A stretch of 6,537 nucleotides of DNA, taken from NCBI GenBank assembly GCA_946403735.1, contig CAMJAZ010000098.1, forward strand, positions 1 through 6,537, written 5' to 3'. The notes under the pieces were generated by a model that saw only the letters and a program-made list of their open reading frames with translations, did not search any database and was not told where the DNA came from. Both the position numbers and the translations under genes were made by a program. Of this stretch, positions 1-6,345 are shown piece by piece (within the stretch, counting starts at the first letter, position 1; every line of letters starts with the position of its first letter). The DNA comes from an uncultured Selenomonadales bacterium (lineage in GTDB: Bacteria; Bacillota; Negativicutes; Selenomonadales; Selenomonadaceae).

Positions 1-1275
1 CGTGACGTGAAATATTTTCAGCCCGACGGAAAAGTTGCGGAGGGAAATATTTTTATTCAAGGCGATAAAATTTCGCGAATCACGCCGCCTTCAAACATCG
101 GCGAATTGAAACACGCTAACGTTATCGACGGTCGCGGAAAATTTGCTACGCCTGGCTTAATCAATTCACATACTCATGCGTCAATGACGTTGTTGCGCAG
201 TTATTCAGACGATAAAGGGTTAATGGATTGGCTCCAAAAAGATATTTGGCCAATCGAAGCTAAGATGAAACGCAAAGATATTTATATCGGCGCGGCGCTG
301 GCGGCAGTCGAAATGATTAAATGCGGCACAACTGCTTTTATGGATATGTACGGACCTTGTATGGAGGAAGTCGCAAAAGTTACTGAAGAATCTGGACTGC
401 GCGGCGCCTTGTGTCGTGGCATTATCGGAATTTTTGACGGCGATGAAAAGTTACAAACTAACGTTGAACTTTTCAAAAATTTCAACGGCGCGGCTAACGG
501 TCGAATCAAAGTTATGTTTGGTCCTCACGCAATTTATACTTGTCCGCCTGACTTCCTGCGCAAAATTTATGAAACGGCTAAATCGTTTGGCGCTGAAATT
601 CATATGCATATGAATGAAACGCTTGATGAAATTAATGGCTGTATGAAAGATTACGGCAAGCGTCCCTTTGAAGTCGTCGCGGAAACTGGCTTGCTTGACT
701 TAGGATTTTTGGCGGCGCATTGCGTACATCTTAGCGATAACGAAATTGAAATTATGAAGGCTAAAAAAGTTCGCATCGCTCACAATCCAACTAGCAATAT
801 GAAATTAGCTAGCGGCATTGCGCCTGTTGATAAAATGTTAAAGGCAGGTTTAACAGTCGGAATTGGTACGGACGGAGCGTCTAGCAACAATAATCTTGAT
901 ATGCTTGAAGAAACTAGACTTGCCGCATTGCTTGCAAAAATCGATACAATGAGTCCACTTACACTTCCTGCTGATACTGCGCTGAAAATGGCTACAGAGG
1001 AAGGCGCAAAGGCTATCAATTTCGACTACAAAGTTGGACGTCTTGAAGTCGGTTACAAGGCGGATATAACTTTATGGAATATGCGCGGCGTTGAATGGCA
1101 ACCAAATTATAATCCTGTTTCGCTTTTAGTTTACTCGGCAATTTCTTCGTCGGCTGACACGGTGATTGTTGACGGAAAAATTTTAATGCAGAATCGCGAA
1201 CTGAAAACGCTTGACGAAGAAAAAATTATTCATGAGTTTAACGCCTGCGCGGATCGTCTTACTGGAAAAGCTTAA
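1..1275 (+). CDS. mtaD: 5-methylthioadenosine/S-adenosylhomocysteine deaminase (MtaD family amidohydrolase), 5' partial
   Basis: Zinc- or iron-dependent cytosolic deaminase of the amidohydrolase superfamily, expected to convert S-adenosylhomocysteine and 5'-methylthioadenosine (perhaps adenosine) to the inosine forms, recycling products of SAM use. Numbering from the in-frame GTG at 7, the metal-site HTH lies at residues 55-57, HMHMNE gives metal His201 and catalytic Glu204, AAHCVH gives His238, and the GTDGASSNNNLD signature gives metal Asp289. The HTHASMTLLRS and HNPTSNMKL segments are typical of MtaD rather than of guanine or cytosine deaminases. The frame is open to base 1 (codons CGT GAC before the GTG), and family members normally begin with a short beta strand before this point, so the true start probably lies about ten codons upstream and the GTG is internal. 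The C-terminal beta-sandwich strand (VIVDGKILMQNREL) is complete, so only the N-terminus is missing. Substrate preference among the thioethers cannot be read from sequence. Confidence 0.9.
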   Translation, partial: RDVKYFQPDGKVAEGNIFIQGDKISRITPPSNIGELKHANVIDGRGKFATPGLINSHTHASMTLLRSYSDDKGLMDWLQKDIWPIEAKMKRKDIYIGAALAAVEMIKCGTTAFMDMYGPCMEEVAKVTEESGLRGALCRGIIGIFDGDEKLQTNVELFKNFNGAANGRIKVMFGPHAIYTCPPDFLRKIYETAKSFGAEIHMHMNETLDEINGCMKDYGKRPFEVVAETGLLDLGFLAAHCVHLSDNEIEIMKAKKVRIAHNPTSNMKLASGIAPVDKMLKAGLTVGIGTDGASSNNNLDMLEETRLAALLAKIDTMSPLTLPADTALKMATEEGAKAINFDYKVGRLEVGYKADITLWNMRGVEWQPNYNPVSLLVYSAISSSADTVIVDGKILMQNRELKTLDEEKIIHEFNACADRLTGKA

Positions 1276-1283
1276 TTGAAAAT

Positions 1284-1311
1284 AAAAAAATAGACGTACA
1301 AAAAATGTACG
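1284..1311 (-). terminator. possible intrinsic terminator for the minus-strand oxidoreductase
   Basis: A perfect 6-bp stem CGTACA/TGTACG (1295-1300 with 1306-1311) around a 5-base loop is followed on the minus strand by four bases and then seven T (1290-1284). The stem is short, and the U-tract is slightly displaced. The site lies about 80 bases beyond the stop of the oxidoreductase gene. It could end that transcript, or act with the neighbouring larger hairpin. Confidence 0.5.
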
Positions 1312-1314
1312 CCC

Positions 1315-1355
1315 GCCGTGCTGACTTGCAAATTGTAAGTTGACACGGTTTTTTT
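1315..1355 (+). terminator. Rho-independent terminator after mtaD
   Basis: CCGTG (1316-1320) pairs with CACGG (1344-1348). An inner stem GACTTGC/GTAAGTT adds seven pairs, including two G-T wobbles, around a 5-base AAATT loop. One C-A mismatch and one wobble lie between the two stems. Seven T follow directly (1349-1355). It begins about 40 bases after the mtaD stop codon and lies in the convergent gap, so it should end mtaD transcription before the oppositely oriented oxidoreductase. Confidence 0.85.
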
Positions 1356-1390
1356 ATTTACTCAAAAATTTTTAGCAAATTGAATTTAGC

Positions 1391-2620
1391 TTAACCTTTT
1401 TTATCTTTTAAATATTCGTCGATAGCCTTAGCAACTCTCTTCGAATAGTTGACGGCAAGTACAACATTCTTTGCGCCAATAACTACGTCGCCAGATGCAA
1501 AAACACCCTCGCGCGTCGTCCGTCCATCTTCATCGGTTACAATCAAGCCGTATTCACTGACGTTTAAATCATGCGTCGTACTTACAATTCTATCTTTAGG
1601 ACCTTGACTAATTGCAATAATCGTACTGTCGGCGGGCATAAGTACAGGTTCTTCCTCACGAATCAAATTGCCTTGCTCGTCATAAATACGCGGCGTGAAA
1701 ATTGGTCCTTCCTCCGTAAATTCTTTAATCGCCATACCCTGTTGAAGTTCAATTCCGTCAACTGCGGCGTAATCCAATTCACGCTGACTAGCGGCAATAC
1801 GTTGACGACGTGCATAAAGTGTTACGTGACGTGCACCACCCCTTACAACAGTTCGCGCTACGTCAATAGCGGAATTTCCTGCGCCGATAATCGCCACATT
1901 GTCGCCTAAGTCGTAAGCTTCGGGGTTTCGCAGATAATCAATCGCATAGTGAACATTTCCTAACGATTCGCCTTTGCAATTTGGTCTGCGCGGACGCCAA
2001 ACACCTGTTCCGATAAATACTGCGTCGTAACCGTCAGCAAAAAGATCGTCAAGGTGAAGTGCATCGCCTATCGTCGTATTTGGACGGAAATGAATTCCCA
2101 TTTCACGTAATTTAGTTTGGTAACGGTCAATTATATTTCTAGGCAGACGAAACGCAGGAATTCCGTATCGCATCATACCGCCGATTTTGTCCATACGTTC
2201 AAAAATTGTAATTCTGTGTCCAAGTTCAGCAAGTTTGACGGCGATTGTAATTCCTGCAGGTCCTGAACCAATTATCGCTACTTTTTGTCCAGTATCTGGC
2301 GCTTTTTCTAAAATAATCCTGTCGAAGTACGAATCAGAAATGTAATGTTCAATATTAGGAATTTGTACCGCCGCGCCTTCCTTGCGCTTACCTTGAATGC
2401 AATTTCCTTCGCACTGATTTTCATGGTCACAGACAAGCGAACAGACGATTGACAGCGGATTATTATCGAACAACATTTTTCCTGCTTCCTGCGTTTTGCC
2501 GTCCAAAAACAGACGAATCATTTCAGGAACGTTTGTTTTTATCGGACAACCTTTAAGCTGACAAAGTGGCTTTTTACATTGCAGACAACGCCGCGCCTCA
2601 TTGATAACGTGTACAGCCAT
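1391..2620 (-). CDS. GltD/NfnB-like NAD(P)-dependent FAD, iron-sulfur oxidoreductase
   Basis: Cytosolic flavoprotein of the family that includes the glutamate synthase small subunit, NfnB, and the N-terminal part of dihydropyrimidine dehydrogenase; it moves electrons between NAD(P)H, FAD and FeS clusters. Residues 1-95 form the FeS domain, with Cys12, 15, 20, 25 (CLQCKKPLCQLKGCP) and Cys60, 64, 70, 74 (CSLVCDHENQCEGNC), enough for two 4Fe-4S clusters. The FAD Rossmann motif GSGPAG is at 118-123, followed by the GGMMRYGIP segment. The nucleotide site GAGNSAID starts at 246, and the later YARR arginines favour NADPH. The closing FAD motif ASGDVV is near 375-380. The ATG at 2620 is chosen because AAGGGAGA lies 7-8 bases upstream; an in-frame TTG at 2638 would overlap that site. 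At 409 residues it is shorter than glutamate synthase small subunits (about 450-490), and no large-subunit or NfnA gene lies beside it, so its electron partner is unknown. It could work alone as a diaphorase-like enzyme. Confidence 0.9.
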   Translation of the reverse strand: MAVHVINEARRCLQCKKPLCQLKGCPIKTNVPEMIRLFLDGKTQEAGKMLFDNNPLSIVCSLVCDHENQCEGNCIQGKRKEGAAVQIPNIEHYISDSYFDRIILEKAPDTGQKVAIIGSGPAGITIAVKLAELGHRITIFERMDKIGGMMRYGIPAFRLPRNIIDRYQTKLREMGIHFRPNTTIGDALHLDDLFADGYDAVFIGTGVWRPRRPNCKGESLGNVHYAIDYLRNPEAYDLGDNVAIIGAGNSAIDVARTVVRGGARHVTLYARRQRIAASQRELDYAAVDGIELQQGMAIKEFTEEGPIFTPRIYDEQGNLIREEEPVLMPADSTIIAISQGPKDRIVSTTHDLNVSEYGLIVTDEDGRTTREGVFASGDVVIGAKNVVLAVNYSKRVAKAIDEYLKDKKG

Positions 2621-2627
2621 TCTAAAA

Positions 2628-2635
2628 TCTCCCTT
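2628..2635 (-). promoter_or_regulatory. Shine-Dalgarno site fixing the oxidoreductase start
   Basis: The minus strand reads AAGGGAGA, then seven bases, then the ATG at 2620. This is a good match to the anti-Shine-Dalgarno sequence at normal spacing. It rules out the in-frame TTG at 2638, which sits immediately upstream of and against this site. Confidence 0.75.
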
Positions 2636-2638
2636 CAA

Positions 2639-2644
2639 ATTATA
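2639..2644 (-). promoter_or_regulatory. candidate -10 element (TATAAT) for the oxidoreductase gene
   Basis: A perfect TATAAT on the minus strand lies just upstream of the ribosome binding site. Transcription starting about seven bases later would give a leader of only about 20 bases that still contains the Shine-Dalgarno. No convincing TTGACA-like -35 box is present at 16-18 bases; the best is TTCGTT or TTTCGT. A gene-specific promoter is expected here because the preceding gene ends in a strong terminator. A second A/T-rich candidate, TATAAA, lies further upstream near 2672-2677. Confidence 0.35.
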
Positions 2645-2662
2645 TCTACTAAATAATTCTAA

Positions 2663-2706
2663 CGAAAAATTTTTATACCTTCACATAGCGGAAAATTTTT
2701 TATCCC
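2663..2706 (-). repeat. two imperfect direct repeats upstream of the oxidoreductase gene
   Basis: On the plus strand CGAAAAATTTTTATACC (2663-2679) recurs as CGGAAAATTTTTTATCCC (2689-2706), about 26 bases start to start. Each has a near-palindromic A/T core. They lie between the terminator and the probable promoter, where operator sites would be expected. The A/T richness makes chance similarity possible, and I match them to no named regulator. Confidence 0.3.
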
Positions 2707-2717
2707 AAATGTTTATA

Positions 2718-2757
2718 ATAAAAAAACGGCATTTCAAACACTACTGAAAAAATGCCG
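2718..2757 (-). terminator. Rho-independent terminator of the GGDEF/EAL operon
   Basis: On the minus strand a perfect 8-bp stem CGGCATTT/AAATGCCG (2757-2750 with 2734-2727) closes a 15-base loop and is followed at once by seven T (2726-2720). It starts 18 bases after the stop of the large signalling gene, marking the end of that operon and insulating the oxidoreductase gene downstream. Confidence 0.87.
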
Positions 2758-2775
2758 AGCAAAATATTTGACCGA

Positions 2776-5700
2776 TTATGTTGTAGGAGAAATTTTCACT
2801 GTATCCCAGAGTTTTTCTTTCGCCAAAAAATCTATGATGAAAACGTAAAAAATATCGCCCTCTTCTTTAGAGTGAACCAAGCGCCCAAAATCTTCAACAA
2901 TTTTTATATTTCCCTTTGCAGTCTTGATTTTATAACGAACATAATCATAGCCATCTGAAATTTCAATTTGCTCGTAGATGGTTTTCTTCACATTTTCCCA
3001 ATCATTTGGATGTACGCAACCACGAAAACTATTTCCAGTAAAGCTCTTGAACTGCTCTAATGATTCACATTCATAAATTTTCCAAAGGCGTGTATTTGCA
3101 TATAAAATTTCCAGCTGTTCATTGTTCCGATAAAGCAAAAATCCACCTGGCATTCCTTCAGAAATTTGGGATAAACTCACACCAAGTTGAACGCGATTAT
3201 ACGTCAACATTTTAGTCGAAAATTTTTTGCAGTTATTTTTCCCTGACATTTTGGCATCGTACAGCGCCATATCTGCATTTTGATAAAGTTCACGGTAATT
3301 TTGACTTTGTTCAGGAAACAGCGAATAGCCTATTGACATTGTATAGTTTATTTGCTGATTTTTATATACCACCGACTTTTTCATACGACTAAATTGTTTT
3401 ATACGTTCCTCAACTTCGTCAAGTGAAAGATCGCTTAGTACCACAAGAAATTCATCACCGCCTAAACGTGCAATAATGCCCTTGTCTTCAAAATGTTCTT
3501 TCATCTTCAGTGCCGCATTTTTTATAACGGTGTCTCCGCAATCGTGTCCAAATCTGTCGTTAATCTGTTTAAAATTATCAAGGTCAAGGATTATGAAGGC
3601 AAAAAAAATTTTTTTCACTAAAAATTTCTGTATCCAATTTCCTGCTGTCCTGCGATTGTAAAGCCCAGTCAAATTGTCACGTTCAATCAACGCTATCATT
3701 GCATCCGTTGTTTGCCGATAATTATCAATATCGAAAATTAAGAAAAAAGCGTGTACTTCATTCAAATCGGTAGATTCTCTAATTTGGTAATCCGCATGCA
3801 ACCAACGCGGTTTCGACTTTAAATCAGAACGTCGCAAAAATTCAGTTTCTGCAAAAATTCTCCCCTGCGCGTATTCTTGAAACAATCTTTCAAGATTAAA
3901 AAATTTTTCAATCTCATTTTGCGATTCATCCACAACGGTATTCAAAATAACGTCGTGGATAACTTCGCTGTAACTCATCGACATATAGCTTGACTTAGTG
4001 CTAATCATTCCTTGCTTGCCAAGATGCATATATAAAATTCTGTCGGAAGTCAAGCTGGCTTCAAGGTAAAAAGAATTGTATAAAAATTTTTCAAATGAAC
4101 CGTAGCCTAAAATGGAAGTAAAAGAGCGAATGGCAAGCAGTAAAAAAATCGGATTGCCAGGCATATCGTAGTAGGCTATACCTTTGCTGTCGATTTCTGG
4201 AAGGCGCTTAGTTCTTTCGGCGTCGACGTTTCTTATACAGCTTAGAAAATATTTTTCACTGTTATGAATGATTGGAATTAATACGTACATTTGCCAAGTA
4301 AAATGATTGCGTGCATTTTTTGTACGAAAATAATCTATGACGGAATTTCCACCGTTTTCATGAATTCTTTCTTCAAGCGTTTCGAGGTCAAAAAATTTTT
4401 CAAAATTTATTCTGTCCTCAACGTGAATATTTTTTTCTGCAAAATTTTTTATGGAATTGTCAAATGAACCTTTGACAAAACTTTCAACATATCTAGAAGA
4501 ATTTATGTAAATATTGGCGAATTTTGTTCCGTCGTACTTTATCAAGTCGATTCGGCTGTAAAGAGTATACAAAAATTTCAGCGAAACTTCCTGAAGTTTT
4601 TCACGTTTCATTGAAACATCTTTTGAAATGTAGTCTATAACAGCTAGCAACGCGCCGACTTTTTTTTCTGAATCATAAGCTATACAGCGCAGACGAATAC
4701 TAAAAAATCCCTCACTGGTAACAAAATCGCAACTATCTTCTCTACCAGTTTTTATACATTCTTGAACTATGCTGCGAATTGTTATTGCGAAGGGTAAAGA
4801 AAAATTATTGAAGACATCATCGGGCAAACATTTTTCGCCTATACCAAGATATTTAAAAATGTCATTGAATCCAGCATTGTACATTAAAAATTTAAATTTT
4901 TGTCCGTCAAATTCCGTAATGGCAAGCGGCAACCCATTTAAAATTAAATCAGCATTTTCAGCTTTAAATTTCAATTCATTGTCATCTGCGCGGGCAATTA
5001 TACCTGTTTCTAGTGGCGCTTGCGAAAGTAAATTTACGCGCCCGATAGCCGTATAATATTTTTTCTCAACTTGATTTTCATGGAGATTTTTAGAGCGATT
5101 TAAACTTGCAAAGGGCGTTGGTCTACCAAATAAAAATCCCTGTGCATTTTCGCAACCAGTTTGTCGCAAAAATTCTAAAACGACTTCATCTTCTACGCCT
5201 TCCATTAATGTCCGTATGCCCAATTCTTTAGACATATTCATTATATTTTTCAAAATGAGACGGGAGCGGTCTTGAGTATGAAAATTTTGTAGAAAACGTC
5301 TATCAATTTTCAGCAAGTCAAAATTTATTTCTTCCAAAACATTTAGTGAAGAATATTTACTGCCGAAATTATCAAGCCAAATTTCAAAACCGTTGCTTTT
5401 AAATTTTTCCATAACGTCGTAAATTTCTTGCCGATTTTCACCCAACGCCCGCTCGGTAATTTCAATGTTGAGTAAATTTTTTGGCAGGTTATTAATACGT
5501 ACAGCCTCCGACGCAAGGTAGGGCATATTTAACATTTGAAAATCAAGTGCACTTAAATTTATGGACACGGGAACGATAGGAAAGCCGCTGTCTATGGAAA
5601 TTTTCACATGCTCACAAACTTTTTGCAAAATCAAAACGTCCAGTTTATGAATGAGCCGCGCTTCTTCAAGGACGCCGATAAAATCAGCAGGCGAAAGAAA

Positions 5701-6345
5701 TCCAAATTCTGGATCTTCCCAACGCGCTAAAGCTTCGTAGGCACAAATTTTACGGTTGAACACGCGAACTATTGGCTGATAATAAACTTTTACGTAGTCA
5801 TTAGCGTCAGTATTTTCAATACTTTCAATGATATGTTTTCTAAGTTTTTCGTGCATTCCAAGTTCATTGTTGTAGTAAGCAAAATGTTTCTTCTCAGAAC
5901 TTTTCACCGATTCACAAGCAATTTCCGCGAAGTCTTGAGCTTGTGCAGAATTTATGTCCGCTTGATAAGGCACGACATAAATTCCCGCCTTCATAGTAAT
6001 TTCTTTGCTATGCTTAAAAGTTGCAATAATATCACTTACCATTTTAATGCGCCGCTCGATGTTGGAATTATGCGCAATTAAAATAAATCTGTCGTTGAAA
6101 CACCTTGAAACGCAAAATTCAGGAAAAGTTTCCGAAATTGCATTGGCAACATGTACAAGCAACAGATCACTTTCATCAAATCCGTGCAAGTAATTGAAGG
6201 CTCGGAAATTTTTCACGTCAAAATGAATGAAAACTAAACCTTTGCGCCGTTCATTGTTATCGTCAAGAATCTTTTGCGAAAATTCGCGGAAATAATTTAT
6301 GCTTGATAATCCTGTAAGAATATCTTTTTGATTAGAGTTTTCCAT
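2776..6345 (-). CDS. large soluble c-di-GMP protein: degenerate GGDEF, EAL, PAS-like modules, GGDEF, PAS
   Basis: A 1189-residue signalling protein with no visible signal peptide or membrane segment, so probably cytosolic. Residues 5-165 are a GGDEF fold (DILTGL start) whose signature is replaced by FNDRF at 83-87; the equivalents of the metal Asp (43) and guanine-contacting Asn51 and Asp60 remain. Residues 185-412 form an EAL phosphodiesterase domain with Glu204 (EAL), Asn263, Glu295, Glu298, Asp325, Lys346, Glu382 and Gln402, but the second Asp of the DDFG loop is Asn326. Residues 465-575, 590-710 and about 720-885 look like PAS-type sensory modules; the last two are weakly defined. Residues 888-1045 are a canonical cyclase domain: DNLTGLYNRR, metal Asp921, Asn929, Asp938, and intact GGDEF at 962-966. 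The inhibitory RxxD site is absent (Glu953 and Gly956 in its place). Residues 1057-1174 are a PAS domain with a typical PAC end, followed by a 15-residue tail. The start has only a weak ribosome site and overlaps the upstream gene, suggesting translational coupling. Ligands and net activity are unknown. Confidence 0.93.
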   Translation of the reverse strand: MENSNQKDILTGLSSINYFREFSQKILDDNNERRKGLVFIHFDVKNFRAFNYLHGFDESDLLLVHVANAISETFPEFCVSRCFNDRFILIAHNSNIERRIKMVSDIIATFKHSKEITMKAGIYVVPYQADINSAQAQDFAEIACESVKSSEKKHFAYYNNELGMHEKLRKHIIESIENTDANDYVKVYYQPIVRVFNRKICAYEALARWEDPEFGFLSPADFIGVLEEARLIHKLDVLILQKVCEHVKISIDSGFPIVPVSINLSALDFQMLNMPYLASEAVRINNLPKNLLNIEITERALGENRQEIYDVMEKFKSNGFEIWLDNFGSKYSSLNVLEEINFDLLKIDRRFLQNFHTQDRSRLILKNIMNMSKELGIRTLMEGVEDEVVLEFLRQTGCENAQGFLFGRPTPFASLNRSKNLHENQVEKKYYTAIGRVNLLSQAPLETGIIARADDNELKFKAENADLILNGLPLAITEFDGQKFKFLMYNAGFNDIFKYLGIGEKCLPDDVFNNFSLPFAITIRSIVQECIKTGREDSCDFVTSEGFFSIRLRCIAYDSEKKVGALLAVIDYISKDVSMKREKLQEVSLKFLYTLYSRIDLIKYDGTKFANIYINSSRYVESFVKGSFDNSIKNFAEKNIHVEDRINFEKFFDLETLEERIHENGGNSVIDYFRTKNARNHFTWQMYVLIPIIHNSEKYFLSCIRNVDAERTKRLPEIDSKGIAYYDMPGNPIFLLLAIRSFTSILGYGSFEKFLYNSFYLEASLTSDRILYMHLGKQGMISTKSSYMSMSYSEVIHDVILNTVVDESQNEIEKFFNLERLFQEYAQGRIFAETEFLRRSDLKSKPRWLHADYQIRESTDLNEVHAFFLIFDIDNYRQTTDAMIALIERDNLTGLYNRRTAGNWIQKFLVKKIFFAFIILDLDNFKQINDRFGHDCGDTVIKNAALKMKEHFEDKGIIARLGGDEFLVVLSDLSLDEVEERIKQFSRMKKSVVYKNQQINYTMSIGYSLFPEQSQNYRELYQNADMALYDAKMSGKNNCKKFSTKMLTYNRVQLGVSLSQISEGMPGGFLLYRNNEQLEILYANTRLWKIYECESLEQFKSFTGNSFRGCVHPNDWENVKKTIYEQIEISDGYDYVRYKIKTAKGNIKIVEDFGRLVHSKEEGDIFYVFIIDFLAKEKLWDTVKISPTT

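Noticed and set aside
7..9. GTG at 7 as the true start of mtaD
   Set aside because: The frame is open to the window edge, the family normally has an extra N-terminal strand, and no upstream sequence is available to show a ribosome site; the gene is treated as 5' partial.
780..1019. Minus-strand open frame of 79 codons inside mtaD
   Set aside because: It lies wholly opposite the conserved metal-binding part of mtaD, has no ribosome site and no recognisable domain; it is a shadow of the real gene.
1571..1909. Plus-strand open frame of 112 codons opposite the oxidoreductase
   Set aside because: It is antisense to the conserved NAD(P)H-binding region and has no family resemblance.
2636..2638. 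TTG at 2638 as the start of the oxidoreductase
   Set aside because: It abuts the AAGGGAGA site that serves the ATG at 2620, and the extra six residues match nothing in the family.
2639..2775. Small gene or regulatory RNA in the gap before the oxidoreductase
   Set aside because: The 137-base region is explained by the terminator and promoter elements; no open frame with a ribosome site and no other stable hairpin was seen.
4769..5056. Plus-strand open frame of 95 codons opposite the large signalling gene
   Set aside because: It is antisense to the PAS-like region, with no ribosome site or recognisable product. Similar short plus-strand frames at 2752-2958, 3476-3661, 5833-6081 and 6005-6193 were rejected for the same reason.
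6332..6345. The two EAL genes as one gene split by a frameshift
   Set aside because: The upstream gene completes its EAL domain with a hydrophilic tail, and the downstream gene begins with its own Met just before an ordinary GGDEF start, so two separate genes with a short overlap is the simpler reading.
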